Source: Diphasiastrum complanatum (Eukaryota; Streptophyta; Lycopodiopsida; Lycopodiales; Lycopodiaceae). Taken from it: 64,000 nt of DNA. Positions 12,889 to 25,335 of this stretch are shown here, one piece after another. The notes under the pieces were generated by a model. The model was given only the letters and a program-made list of their open reading frames with translations. It had not been told where the DNA came from and did not search any database. The translations under genes and the position numbers were made by a program. Each line of letters opens with the position of its first letter. The stretch's first letter is position 1. The stretch is taken from positions 33,573,963 through 33,637,962 of the forward strand of contig CM055109.1 of NCBI GenBank assembly GCA_029204225.1, given 5' to 3'.

Positions 12889-13915
12889 CTGTTGAAGTGC
12901 TCATGCTCCTACATTACATCTCTGCTACCGTAATCTCTTCTTAAAATAAAACTATTCCTCTCTTATCCTTCCAAGCAGCGGACTAATCATCCTACCCAAG
13001 GACTGGATTCAATTTATCAGGGGCCAAAATTGATTGTTCCAAATCATAGATTGACCAAGTTCAGTCACTCGAACTTCTACGTCAAGTGATAAGGAGCAAG
13101 ATCTTGTATTGGACATTAGATTTGAACTATCTAAAGTGATGGGAATCGACTTTAATCTATTTCATGAGCACACAATTTCTCAAATTTGGTCACTTTATGA
13201 GAAACCTTTAGGGATATGCACCAAAAGTGAGCTATTCCAAAATATACACATCAAATTTAGTCATCTCATGTGATATGAGTCAATTTTGTTGACAATGGGT
13301 CAAGCTTGAGCTATCTTAGTATACTAGACTTGAGGTTGGTTGAGTCTGATCACTTTGATGAGCCATGTTGAGTGATAAGCAACAAAACCACACATAGACA
13401 TAAAATTTAAGTTATCACGTGTAATAGGGGTTTGACAAGGGGTTGAACTTGAGTTGTCTTAATATATTACTTGTTGAGTCTAGTCACTTGATAAAGCCAT
13501 GTCAAGTAATAAGCAACAAAATCATATGTTAGGTAGCAAATTTTGACTTCTTCGAGTGATAGAGACACCAAAATGGGGCTATTTACATTGATAGACACCA
13601 AGATTGAGCTAACTGATGTGATGTTGGTCAGTAATTAGGATGATGAGTAATTAGGACCAAAATTGAGTTGTCTCACATGTAAGCACAACATTAAAAGTTA
13701 CATGAATGTCATAAACTCAAAAGTACTCTAAGCCATTAGATCTCATTCATAGTAGATTCGAAACTAGTTGAGTCTAATCCCTTGATTAGCCATGTCGAGT
13801 GATCAGCATCAAAATCACATGCTAGGCATCGAAAACACACGCTAGGCATCAAAATTTTGAGCTTTTCCAAGTGATAGGTACCAAATTCAAGCTATTATGT
13901 AGTCAACATTTGGAT
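12889..13915. repeat. Degenerate tandem array, copy 1
   Basis: Loosely repeated words such as AAGTGATAAGCAACAAAA, AGTGATAGRKACCAAA and AGCTATCTYATGTGAT recur every 70-100 bp. On the other strand these read as TATCAC..GA...AGCTCAA..TTTGGT. The short ORFs are not conserved. Related arrays lie at 19137-19945 and 25780-27180. Confidence 0.6.
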
Positions 13916-13982
13916 TTGCAGCATTGTGTGTTGAATATAATTTTTTTTTTCTACGATTGTCTAAAGCACGACGCCTCCACAA

Positions 13983-14957
13983 GATAGCAAAAAGTTAAAG
14001 AAGATGCAATATTATTACAAAATGAAATCACGAAAAAGAGCACAAATGCTTGAGCAAAGACTTAGTGGAACATAATCGTTATCAAGTTCTGGTGCCCAGC
14101 CTCGACCTAAATCGCAGGTACTATATAATTATTTGTTTAAAACTTAGGACTGTATTTATACACATATAAATTAGCTTGTAACATTAAGCTAATCATTTTT
14201 GTAATTGAAAAATGAAATTAGTATCAACAGAGGTACAATGAAAAAATATATTGCGAGTGCAAACAATGCAAAGGATTGAAAATTCGAGAAAGACGAATAG
14301 TGGCGCAACATCTGTGGAAGTTTGGAAGGCACATTGAGGAGCCCGATGTGGATTTGGAGGTACATTATGACTATTTAGTACTGTCCTTATCATATGCATA
14401 TTTATAATTTAAAAATAAAAATAGAACTAATGCTTGTGTAATGTTTCACTCTTGCAAAATAATACATTGGTGTCAATGTCTTATAACACGTCGATTGACA
14501 ATCTTATCAACAAGATATGAAATATCGATTTTGGATCATCTTTGGCATTAGATCTCAAAAACCCATACTTAAATGATACTTATCACCTCTTTTTGACATG
14601 CTTGTAGTGGAATTCGTGTCGTTAATTTTCTTTAGCAAGGATGTGAGGTTCATTTATGGGTATTCAAGTCTATGTAACAAAAGGACTGCCATGGAAATTC
14701 TCCAATGATCTCCAAGGTGCATGGCCTTAGCATTGGTCCATGTTATGGTAAGTATTTATAGGTTATATGAAATTCAAATTTTTGACTTAATTTATTGTAT
14801 TATGTTTTTGTTAAGCTTTAACTAATGAAATTATTGACTCTTCAATTTAGATTTGTGAATTTGATTATATTCCAACATCACAATTAGATTTAGCCATTGG
14901 TGGAGGGCTCAATTATCCGAAATGAGAGTGAATCTGCATTAAAGAAAACAAGCACAT
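13983..14957 (+). pseudogene. X-repeat gene copy 1: Cys-rich exon and conserved exon-like block
   Basis: Exon a (13983-14117) is basic (KKLKKMQYYYKMKSRKRAQM) with an in-frame TAA at 14073. After a GT-AG intron, exon b (14231-14359, exactly 43 codons) reads YCECKQCKGLKIRERR then VAQHLWKFGRH, a C-x-C-x2-C plus H pattern like the N-terminal transposase-associated domain of plant CACTA elements. A following open stretch contains NIDFGSSLALDLKNPYLND. Next comes a block whose two alternative frames read IQVYVTKELPWKFFNDLQG (in other copies) or FIYGYSSLCNKRT, then an exon beginning ICEFDYIPTS. Which frame is used could not be settled. The block recurs at least six times in the window. Confidence 0.45.
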
Positions 14958-16206
14958 TCGGGCCAAACTATTTTGAAGATGTAGATATGTAATGATGTAA
15001 ATTCAACCAAGTGACTGGTCATGTTAACATCCAATGTCTACAACCCTCTATGCACTATAACTAGGTGAGAGTGTGTCATTTGATGTCATGTTAATAGCCA
15101 TGTTATTTTTGAAGCTGCATCTACAAACCGCTTTGCACTATAACTAGCTGAGAGTGTGTCATTTGATATATGAGTTTTACAATAAGTAATCAATAGTTTG
15201 ATCTATCTGCTATGTAGACTTTCTTCTTATCTTTCTTCCGACACATGTTCAATATGTTAGAATTTTCATATTTGTTATTGATTACTATTAATTGAATTCT
15301 GATCTCATAGGGCAAATATAACATTGTCCAAACAGTTACGAAACCTAAGAGACCAACTATAACTAAAAGGTATTTACGTCAATTAGACCAAGGAAATGTA
15401 AAAATTATTGATGGTCTTTGCCATGTTCAGTCTTAGTGCTCTAAGATTCTTGGCTACAATTACCAAAGTAAAACATATACACTTCTAATTCTGAATTGGT
15501 ATCAATAATGTTTGTGACAACTATATTGTCGCCAATACGATATTACCAAAACCTTTGATGTTACTAGATGTCAAAGTAAAACCAAAATATTAGTTGATAA
15601 CCAGTATGTTTACAACAAAGTACCCCCAATCAACTTATTATGAAGTTTTTAGCACCCTACAGGATCTTTATGGGGTGTTGTGTTTGCACGAGAATGATCC
15701 AAAAATAAATTAGTTGAAAAATCCAAGGCAAGAGCACAATGGCATACCACAGACTGAAAAAACTAACTCTTTACTATGATAGATAGCTATCAGAAGTAAT
15801 TCTAAGTGCTCATTATGGGGAAAAGAGGCTGCTCTCGGGTAGCGAGATAAAATGATAACCAAAAAACTCAGGTAGAGGGTGAGCCCAAAACACCAAAATC
15901 ACAATATAACAAAAGGGGCCATAGTTTCCCTACATCAATGAGGCTTGAGTTCCTACAGTGGATTTGCATGGAATGTCCACATCTTCCAGTTAACTCATAT
16001 ATCATAGATCCACATGTAAAACTGCATGCATGGATGTTGCATGGATTGCATGTCAAGTCCCTAAGCTACCTAGACATGTGTAGATTATGTAAACCGATTT
16101 GCATGTTGTATGCATGCATTCTAACTAACATTGCATGTCATCTAATATTTTGCATGCCATCATAATTGAATCTACCTAGCTCAAATTCAACCTATTCTAG
16201 AAGGTT
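14958..16206 (-). mobile_element. Second copy of the copia LTR-like region
   Basis: This is a direct repeat of about 5715-7035. Compared with that copy it lacks the 73-bp duplication and then jumps from the position equivalent to 7035 to the position equivalent to 8108, a deletion of about 1.07 kb. Non-coding. Confidence 0.7.
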
Positions 16207-16650
16207 ATGTCATTTCTACATAGATGAGAAGAATAACTACAAAGTTATTTACAAACTTAATGTACAATGAAGGGTCATATTCACTAAGATGAAATCCGAG
16301 TGATATGAGAAAGGAGTTGAGCCTTGCATACCAAGACCTCTTGGGTCCTGTTTTAGTCCATAGAGACTTCTGAAGAAAAGACAAAGTTTTGTTTCTTTAA
16401 CAACCTTCACGAATCCAAGTGGTTGCTCCATATAAATCTTCTCCTCAAGGTAACCATTGAGGAAGGCATTAGAGTCATCAAGTTGAAACATCCTCCAATT
16501 GTGATAACATGCAAGAGAAATGAGAATTCTTATAGTTACCATTTTTGGAATATGTGCAAAAGTGTCTTCGTAGTCAGGACCTTTGATTTGAGAGTGGCAC
16601 AAAGTCTTGCTTTGAATTTGTTGATGGATCCATCGTTGTTGTACTTGGTT
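16207..16650 (-). pseudogene. Copia reverse transcriptase fragment
   Basis: Minus-strand sequence repeats 8108-8555, with QLDDSNAFLNGYLEE and RSLYGLKQDP. It is fused at its 3' side to the LTR-like block by deletion of the YVDD region and all of RNase H, and at its 5' side (about 16650) to plus-strand gag sequence. It is a fragment only. Confidence 0.85.
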
Positions 16651-16738
16651 CTGATCTCACATATCGTTGCTAGATTCAATAGGTTGGATCAACATTATAA
16701 GTGTCAGATCTGAGGTTGAGATTGCTAGCAACATATTC

Positions 16739-19136
16739 ATCTCCATCTTTGGAATTTCTCATAGAGAACTTGCTTCAACTGATTCACATTTTTTGGAGCA
16801 TAGTGGGAGATTAAAATCTTCCAATTATGCAATGTGGAAGATAAGGATGGAATCATTATTTACAAGATGTAATGGACATTGTTAGTGGAGCCAAAAAAGA
16901 ACCTAGAACACCTAATGAAATTGCAGCATTCAAGAAGAGAACTAGAATTGGTCTTCATTTTATAAAAATGAATGTCACAAATGAAATGTTAAGGGAGATC
17001 AGTACATGCACTACCGCCAAGGAGGCTTGAGACACTCTTAAAACAATCTATGAAATTAAGAATACTTCAAGATTGCTTACACTTAGAAATCAGATCTTTC
17101 TAAGTTATCAAAGAGTAGATGAGAGTGCTTCAAATTATGTAATGAGAGTTAAAGATCTTCATCAAGAGTTAGTTGGTATTGGTGATTCTCTTAAGAACAC
17201 TAATCTTGTTCAAGTAGTCCTTAATGGACTAAGAGATGAGTACGACAATATTGTGCAGACTTATGTTGTTAGGGAGGAACTTCCATCTTTGGAGACTCTT
17301 CAAGGAGTTGTCATTGCTAAAGAAAGCAAACAAGAGAACAAGATGTCGAGGATCAACAGACTTTCATTGAAGGATGGTGCAGATGACAGAGCACATTTCA
17401 CCAAGGAGAAGTCAAGAGGCAAGGGAAAAGGTCAACAACACTTCAAGAAGGATAAACCCAAAGAAGGTGGTGAGGATCAATCCTCACATGCTGCAACATC
17501 TAGTGGCGAGAAGAAGCTGTCAAAGGTCAAATGTTTATTTTGTGGAAAAAAGAGCCACTATGCATCAAATTGTTTCAAGAAGAAGGCAAGCTAACCTTAC
17601 TAATGAGGAAGAGTGTGAGGGTAATGAGAGTGAAAGAGACGATTCTTTAATGATGTCTAGTTTTTCATCCTTTCCTTTCAAGAATGAACAAATATGGTGG
17701 ATAGATAGTGGGGCGAGTTCCCATATGTCTAGTTCAAGAAACTCTTTCACAAGTCTCATGCCATACGTAGGCACAAAAAGATCAATCTATATTGCTAATG
17801 ATGTAGAGTGTAGAATTGAAGGAATAGGGAGTATTCCACTGCATGCATCATCATCGAGATCGTTTTGTTTGCATGATGTGCTTTATGTGCCTAAACTAAC
17901 CAAGAACTCCATAAGTGTAGGACAATTGTTTGATAGTGGATTGGATGTCAAATTTCATGTTGACAAGTTTGTAATCTCAAGGGAGAGAGAAGTGATAGCT
18001 AGAGGATCTAGAGTTGGAAAGTTGTATAAGCTAGATTCTAGGGAAAGTGCTAACATTTTTGATGTTGCTTATGAGACCAAGGTTCATCAAGAGGATATAT
18101 GGCATAAAAAATTGGGTCATCCCAATTTCAAAGCCATGCAATCTATGATCAAGGAAGGAAAAGTTGTTAGATTACCAAAGACCCAGTCAAAGGAGCTTCG
18201 ACCCTGTGAAGCTTGTGTTTTGGCAAAATCACATAGAAGACCTTTTCCAAGATCCAGCATCAAGACTCAACAACCATTTAGCATGTTTATGTTCATTTCT
18301 CTTCTACTAAGAGCAAAGGAGGAGCAAATTGTTTTGTTTCTTTCATAGATGATTACAAAAGATATTCTTGGATCTATGTGCTATCTTCTAAAGCCATTAG
18401 AGGAGTTCTATATCCAAAAAAGACCCTTTGTAAAGATCCTTTTTATATTTTTTCTCAATTTTTTCTTACACATGGACCAATCAAAACACTGAAATTTGAA
18501 ATCTACGTAACGTAACTTTTTGAGTCCACATTTTTATTCCACACTAAAAATGGCATAACTTTTTAGTGGTAATTTTGAATTTAGCAAAGTTTGGTGAATT
18601 GGAAAGCACTCAACAAGGGTTTCCAATGATATGTTACATGACATACTTCTGAGCTACAATTAGAAAGTTATGGCAAGTCAAAAGTCTTACTGATATAATA
18701 TTTTAATAATATAATCTACATCTTGCATGAATTTTTAAAGGGTCTTTTTGGAGCTCAAAACTCCCCTAATGCATGGTTTATGATGTCTTCCTTACTTTCA
18801 AAGTTTATGTAGAAATGCAGTTTTCTTTCAAGTCAAAAGCTTTGAGAAGTGACGGTGGAGGTGAATACACCTCTAATAAGTTTAAAAACGATTGTGGGCA
18901 AGAGGGAACACAAGGAGCTTTTTCTTGTTCTTATACTCCTCAACAAAATACAGTTGCCAAAAGAAAAAGTATACATTGTGTGAATGTGCAAAAGCTATCA
19001 TGCTAGAAGCATATCTACCTAAAGAAGTTTGGAGAGAAGCAGTTGCATGTGCAAATAATCTTTGTAATAGGCATCCTAATCTTGCTATAGAAGGAAGAAC
19101 ACCATTTAAAATGTTGTACAAGAAAAAGCCTAAGGT
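16739..19136 (+). pseudogene. Ty1-copia gag-protease-integrase remnant, MITE-interrupted
   Basis: Gag runs from about 16739 to 17594 with one frameshift near 16858 and a TGA near 17028 in place of Trp. It ends in a zinc knuckle CLFCGKKSHYASNC. Protease follows in another frame with WIDSGASSHM (about 17698), then the pre-integrase zinc region (DIWHKKLGHPNFKAM, PCEACVLAKSHRRPF) and the integrase start FIDDYKRYSWIYVLSSKA. A MITE interrupts at 18395-18771. After it come LRSDGGGEYTS and, with another frameshift, EVWREAVACANNLCN. The element is cut at KKKPKV by a tandem array near 19136. It is the complementary half of the minus-strand remnant at 7154-9483. Confidence 0.9.
18395..18771 (+). mobile_element. 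377-bp MITE, copy 2
   Basis: Same ends as copy 1 (CATTAGAGGAGTT ... AACTCCCCTAATG). The internal motif GCATAACTTTTTAGTGG has an inverted partner near AAAGTTATGGCA, so the element can form a long hairpin. It splits integrase codons between SSKA and MVYDVF. Confidence 0.75.
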
Positions 19137-19945
19137 ATATGTCCATCTGTTGAAGTGCTCATGCTCCTATATTACATCTCTGCTACTGTAATCTCTTCTT
19201 GAAATATAACTATTGCTCTCTTGTCCTTCCAAGCAGCAGACTAATCATCCTACCCAAGGACTAGATTCAATTTATCAGGGGCCTAAATTGATTGTTCCAA
19301 ATCATAGATTGACCAAGTTTAGTCACTCGATCTTCTATGTCAAGTGATAAGGAGCAAGATCTTGTATTGGACATTAGATTTGAACTATCTAAAGTGATGG
19401 GAATCGACTTTAATCTATTTCATGAGCACACAATTTCTCGTATTTGGTCACTTTATGAGAAATCTTTAGGGATATGCACCAAAAGTGAGCTATTCCAAAA
19501 TATACACATCAAATTTTAGTTATCTCATGTGATATGAGTCAATTTTGTTGACAATGGGTCAAGCTTGAGCTATCTTAGTATACTAGACTTGAGGTTGGTT
19601 GAGTCTGATCAGTTTGATGAGCCATGTCAAGTGATAAGCAACAAACCCACACATAGACATAAAATTTAAGTTATCACGTGTAATAGGGGTTTGACAAGGG
19701 GTTGAACCTGAGTTGTCTTAATACATTACTTGTTGAGTCTAGTCACTTGATAAAGCCATGTCAAGTAATAAGCAACAAAATCATATGTTAGGTAGCAAAT
19801 TTTGACTTTTTCGAGTGATAGAGAGACCAAAATGGGGCTATTTACATTGATAGACACCAAGATTGAACTAACTGATGTGATGTTGGTCAATAATGATCAC
19901 TCAAAGAACAATGATGAGTAATTAGGACCAAAATTGGGTTGGCAC
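19137..19945. repeat. Degenerate tandem array, copy 2
   Basis: This near-identical direct copy of about 12889-13650 begins exactly where the copia integrase stops. It was therefore joined to copia after the element had decayed. No gene is seen. Confidence 0.65.
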
Positions 19946-20004
19946 TAGGTAATTGATCTTCTATTTCTTGTATTGATGTATCTTTTAAAGATAAAATAAT
20001 TTGT
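19946..20004. other. Junction between tandem array and gypsy remnant
   Basis: The array similarity ends near 19940 and gypsy coding similarity starts soon after. Gypsy gag and 5' LTR are absent, so the element is 5'-truncated. Confidence 0.5.
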
Positions 20005-23000
20005 ATGGATTGTTGTTTTAACACTATGATTTTTGGACCTCAAGACATCATTCGTATGAGTGGGTTCATAGGTACCCAACCCATGAGTGTTCTTTTTTAC
20101 AATGGTTCTACGCATAATTTTATTAATGCTAAGTTGGAGCAGAAGCTGCAGTTCGCAACCACACCAAGTGACCACAAGTACATGGTTAGGATGGCAGTTG
20201 GTGGAGAGCAGCAGGTCTGGGACCACTTTGTCCCCCACGTGCCATTGAGGATTCAAAACTATATAGATAGCTTATCTTTTTATGTTATGAATCTTGATTT
20301 TTTAATCCTAGGTAAAAAGTGGTTTTATTCTAGGAATGAGTCCTTAAAAAAGGATTATGTATCTCATAGTATTTCTTTCTTGCATAATGACTCGTTGGTT
20401 TGTCTTTAAGGAGATGAGCCTGATCTACCAATTGTAACCGCTCATGAGGCTAGTCATTGTATTTTGGATTCTGAGTATCATTCGTATTTATGTTATCTTA
20501 AAAATGAATCGTACATGGATGCTTTTAGAACTCATAATGACGTGTCATCTTTTCTTAGAGCATTGTCTTTTTCTGATGTTAATCTAGATTCTTCGCCTGA
20601 GAGCAAAATCTTTAAAAGAATTAGGGAGGAATATAATGATATATTCCTTGAGCAGTTGCCTGAGGGTCTTCCTCCCTCTCGGGGAGTGGACCATCACATA
20701 GATCCTCTTTCCGACAGCTCCCCTATCTCGCTTTTACCTTACAAGATGAGCCTAAAGGAAGAAGATAAAGTTGCTAGCCAACGTAAGGAGTTGTTACGTA
20801 GGTCCATATAAGGCCTAGTAAATCTCCTTGGGGAGCTTCTAGTTTGTTAACCGGCAAGAAAGACGGTGGTATTAACCTTTGTGTCGATTACAAAAAGCTT
20901 AATAAAATGACAATTAATAACCATTATCCCTTACCTCGGATGGTCGACTTAATGGACCCATTGAATGGTGGTAAGTATTTCACGAACTTGGACCTTGGGT
21001 CGGGGTACCGTCAAATTAGAACACACGAGGGGGATGTTTTCAAACCGGGTTCTTGTTCTAGGTATGACCATTACAATTTTTTAGTTTTACCATTTGGCTA
21101 ACTAATGCCCCGACATCCTTCCAACAAATGATGAACGATATTCTCCGTCCATATATGGGGAAGTTTCTCGTGGTATTTTTAGATGACATGTTGTTTGACA
21201 GTAAGACTCTTGAGGATCATGAGGCACATTTGCTTATAGTCTTAGATAATCTAAGACAGACAAAGCTTTATGCTAAGGAGTCTAAATGTGAGTTCTTTCA
21301 AACAAGACTCAAGTATTTAGGACATATCGTTTTCAATCGAGTTCTTGAGATTGAATACGATCAGGTCCAGAAAGTTCATGATTGGCCTATCCTGAAAACC
21401 ATTGGGGAAGTAAAAAAACATTTGGGCTTTACAGGTTTTTTTAACAAATTCATCAAAGACTATGTCTTAATTGCATTGCCTCTAACAAATCTTCTTAAGG
21501 GAGTGAAGAAAGCCAAAAGGAAAACTAAAAAGGGTAATAAGAAGAAGGCTAGAAGGCAATTGAAAATTAGTCCACCTATTGTCTGGACTGATGAACTTAA
21601 TCTAAGTTTTGATGCTTTGAAGATGTTAGTGTCTACGGCCCCTATTTTACACATAGTGGACCCTAGTGGATCTTTCTTTGTGGAAACAGATGCTAGTGAC
21701 TATGCAGTGGGCATAGTCCTTTACCAGGATAGTAGACCAGTGGCTTTCGAGAGCAACAAGTTGGACCCAGCTCAAAGTAGTTATTCTACTTATGAGAAAG
21801 AACATTTTACTTTCATCCATGCGTTAAAGATCTAGAAACATTATTTCTACGGATCTAAAATCGTGGTTATGACAGATCATGAGTCTCTTAAGTATATATG
21901 CGATGCCTTGGACCTTGTAAGGCTTGTTCGAGAGTTCAAATTCAACATTAAGTATCGTCAAGGTAAGTCGAATTGTGTCGCTGATGAGTTGAGCTGGATT
22001 GGAGAAGTTAATCAGTTATGCTTTGTTGAGTTCCAATCCGAGTTGTATCTTTCTCTACAAGATCTTTGTCGGACCGATGAGTGTTTCGGTCGTATTTGGC
22101 AAGAAGTCCTGGCAGAAAGCCCTATAGTGTAAAATAATCTTGGAAAGCAGGATTTCAAGAAGTCTCGCGAAGAGAAGATACTTGATGATTATTCCATTAG
22201 GAATTGTTTACTTTTCCATAGAGGAAAAGTTTGTGTACCAAATATTGCGGACATTAGGGCCCAAGTCCTGCATGAGTGCCACGATAGCCCCAGTGTGGGA
22301 CACTTTGGTATACAGAGGACATTTGACCTTGTTAGGAGAAAATTTTATTGGCCAAAAATGAAAGGTCATATCGAGGCATATGCTCAAAAGTGTGAACAGT
22401 GCCAAGTAAATAAAGCGGAAAGACTCAAAGCAACTGCTCTGTTGCATCTGTTGGAAATTCCAATCAAAAATTGAGAAAGTATTTTCATGGATATTGTGTT
22501 CGGACTTCCTAAGTCTGAGAAGGGTCACGATGCCATTTGGGTAGTAGTTGACAGACTAACCAAGATGGCGTAATTTATTCAAACAGAAATTACTGTCAAA
22601 GCTTCAGAACTTTCTCAAGTCTTCATTGAAAAGTTTTTCAGGTTGTATGGTTTGCCGAATAATATTGTTAGTGATCGTGATTCCGAGTTCACTAGCAGGT
22701 TCTGGCAGGCGGCCTTTGAGAGACTGAAAACTACTTTAAGTCTATCGTCTATAAATCACCCAGAAACCGATGGTCAAACCGACGTGTGAACCAATCGATG
22801 GAAGATATCCTTTGCGCATATGTTTCCAACCGACAATAGGATTGGAAAAAGTATCTCTCAATGGCTGTGTTCGCATACAATATTATGAAGCATTGTGCCA
22901 CTAGTTTTAGATTTTTTAAACTCTTGTATGGCTTTCAACCTCATTCCACTATCTCTGTTGGACTCAAAGGTCTCAAGGTTCAAGTTGCAGCAGATTTCTT

Positions 23001-23290
23001 GCATGATATGCAGGAAAGCATTGGATCGGCTTTGGATCCCCCAATTCTATGCTAATCGAAGCCATGCTCCTCGAAAATTTGAGATTGGTGATTGGGTGTA
23101 TCTTAGAATCCCAAAAGACTCTAAGACACTTTGAACAGGAAAATGTCCGAAGTTATCTGCACGTTATAGCGGTCCTTTCAAAGTTTTTAACAAGATTGGT
23201 AGGGCTGCTTATCGACTATAACTCCCTGTTGGAACTAAGCTTCATCTTGTATTCCATGATAGTCATTTAAAGGAACGACCTAGTTATTAT
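20005..23290 (+). pseudogene. Ty3-gypsy pol pseudogene
   Basis: Order: protease-like (20005-20409), RT (20464-about 21500), RNase H (about 21640-22010), integrase (about 22200-23290); integrase after RNase H defines gypsy. The protease site reads FYNGSTHNF where family members have a D-S/T-G, so the catalytic Asp is lost. RT shows LPEGLPPSRGVDHHI, KKDGGINLCVDYKKLN and FLDDM. RNase H shows VETDASDYAVGIVLY and YRQGKSNCVADELS. Integrase has a zinc finger (ECHDSPSVGHFG ... CEQC), DRLTKMA, VSDRDSEF and HPETDGQTD. In the last motif the usual catalytic Glu position is Asp and a frameshift follows. GPFKVFNKIGRAAYRL marks the C-terminal GPY/F module. Several stops and frameshifts are present. No flanking LTR was identified. 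Confidence 0.92.
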
Positions 23291-24295
23291 AGGTTGTAAT
23301 AGCTCAGCTATACTTGTTTGGCAGGTCTTATCACTACCATGATTGGATTTATGCCTTGAGTAAAGGAATACTCATCTGGATAATCAAACAAATGATTAGG
23401 TTTGCAGAGTTTTCAAAACACAAGATTCCTAGTTGGGTGTTGGGATTCATTTGTCTTCTCCTAATAAAACAAAAACCTTGTGGTATCAAAGGCCTTTCTA
23501 TAATGCTGAAATTGTCGGATTGATAAGAAAAAAAAAATTTATTACATTTTTATCTTCAAGATTCAGGCAACTGCATTTAGTAGCTTTCATGCTACAGAGG
23601 TAGTTATTTGTAAGTTTAGTTATGGTGAGATTCTTTTGTTTCTTTTAATGTTTTAAATTGCAAGAGCTTACACTACCACAAAAGTAGTTAACAATTTTTA
23701 TAGTTGTAGAGTTAAGATTGCACATAATAGGTGATCTTTATCTGATGATAGTTTATTACAAAGGGCTTTAATATTTGGCCACAAAAAATGTTCGTCATTT
23801 TGGAAATTTGGTCAAAAACAAACAAATTAAAAAAAGGCAGCTCAAGTGGGCAATGATCCTCTTATTCACAATAATCATGATCATAAGTACTCATAATATT
23901 TTAGTAGTCACGATCAGTATTCACAAGTATTCACGACCAATATTTATTATTATAATGATTAGTATTCACAATGATCTTGATTAATATTCAAGCTATTCAC
24001 TTTTTAGTATTCACAATTTTACATATTCTTTGCCAACCATCAAGCATGTAGACTTCAAGACGCATCATTGGAAACTCGATCAATTCTTCATCCAATATAG
24101 AAAACAACTTGGATACATCTTCCATAAGAAGACACTATCATAAACAATACAAATACATTTTCAAATACACTCAGTTGTCATATTTCTAGATTATAGCATG
24201 CAAGGGCACAATAGGAAGAAGAACTACGTGGAATCAAGCATGGACCAACGGAAAAAAATTGTTTGCTTTTTTTCATGCATGCTATGTGCGTGTTG
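23291..24295 (-). repeat. T-repeat copy 1 (inverted)
   Basis: Matches, inverted, 37590-38440, 47566-48420 and 60425-61280. It begins at ATAGGTTGTAATA, overlapping the last gypsy codons. It contains AT-rich CACAAT/ATTCAC runs (23860-24010). The last part (24130-24295) matches 60210-60425 and 61640-61855. No gene recognised. Confidence 0.65.
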
Positions 24296-25335
24296 TCTTT
24301 AATGCAGATTCACTCTCATTTCGGATAATTGAGCCCTCCACCAATGGCTAAATCTAATTGTGATGTTGGAATATAATCAAATTCACAAATCTAAATTGAA
24401 GAGTCAATAATTTCATTAGTTAAAGCTTAACAAAAACATAATACAATAAATTAAGTCAAAAATTTGAATTTCATATAACCTATAAATACTTACCATAACA
24501 TAGACCAATGCTAAGGCCATGCACCTTGGAGATCATTGGAGAATTTCCATGGCAGTCCTTTTGTTACATAGACTTGAATACCCATAAATGAACCTCACAT
24601 CCTTGCTAAAAAAAATTAACAACACGAATTCCACTACAGGCATGTCAAAAAGAGGTGATAAGTATCATTTAAGTATGGGTTTTGGAGATCTAATGCCAAA
24701 GATGATCCAAAATCGATATTTCTTATCTCGTTGATAAGATTGTCAATCGACGTGTTATAAGACATTGACACCAATGTATTATTTTGCAAGAGTGAAACAT
24801 TACACAAACATTAGTTCTATTTTTATTTTTAAATTATAAATATGCATATGATAAGGACAGTACTAAATAGTCATAATGTACCTCCAAATCCACATCGGGC
24901 TCCTCAATGTGCTTTCCAAACTTCCACAGATGTTGCGCCACTATTCGTCTTTCTCGAATTTTCAATCCTTTGCATTGTTTGCACTCGCAATATATCTTTT
25001 CATTGTACCTCTGTTGATACTAATTTCATTTTACAATTACAAAAATGATTAGCTTAATGTTACAAGATAATTTATATGTGTATAAATACAGTCCTAAGTT
25101 TTAAACAAATAATTATATAGTACCTGCAATTTAAGTCGAGGCTGGGCACCAGAACTTGATAACGATTATGTTCCACTAAGTCTTTGCTCAAGCATTTGTG
25201 CTCTTTTTCGTGATTTCATTTTGTAATAATATTGCATCTTCTTTAACTTTTTGCTATCTTGTGGAGGCGTCGTGCTTTAAACAATCGTAGAAAAAAAAAA
25301 TTATATTCAACACACAATGCTGCAAATCCAAATGT
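24296..25335 (-). pseudogene. X-repeat gene copy 2 (right inverted-repeat arm)
   Basis: Inverted copy of 13915-14957. The Cys-rich exon is at about 24879-25007 on the minus strand, again flanked by AG and GT. One difference matters: the codon that is TGA in copy 1 within NKI-stop-NIDFGSS is AGA here (NEIRNIDFGSS), which supports that stretch as former coding sequence. Confidence 0.5.

Noticed and set aside
18391-18776. Target-site duplication for the MITE
   Set aside because: Flanks AAAGC and CATGG give no duplication of 2 bp or more, and the 50201 copy also shows none against its empty site.
23480-23500. TGTGGTATCAAAGGCC resembling an initiator-Met primer site after the gypsy remnant
   Set aside because: The other T-repeat copies read differently at this point and have no LTR next to it; the resemblance is incidental.
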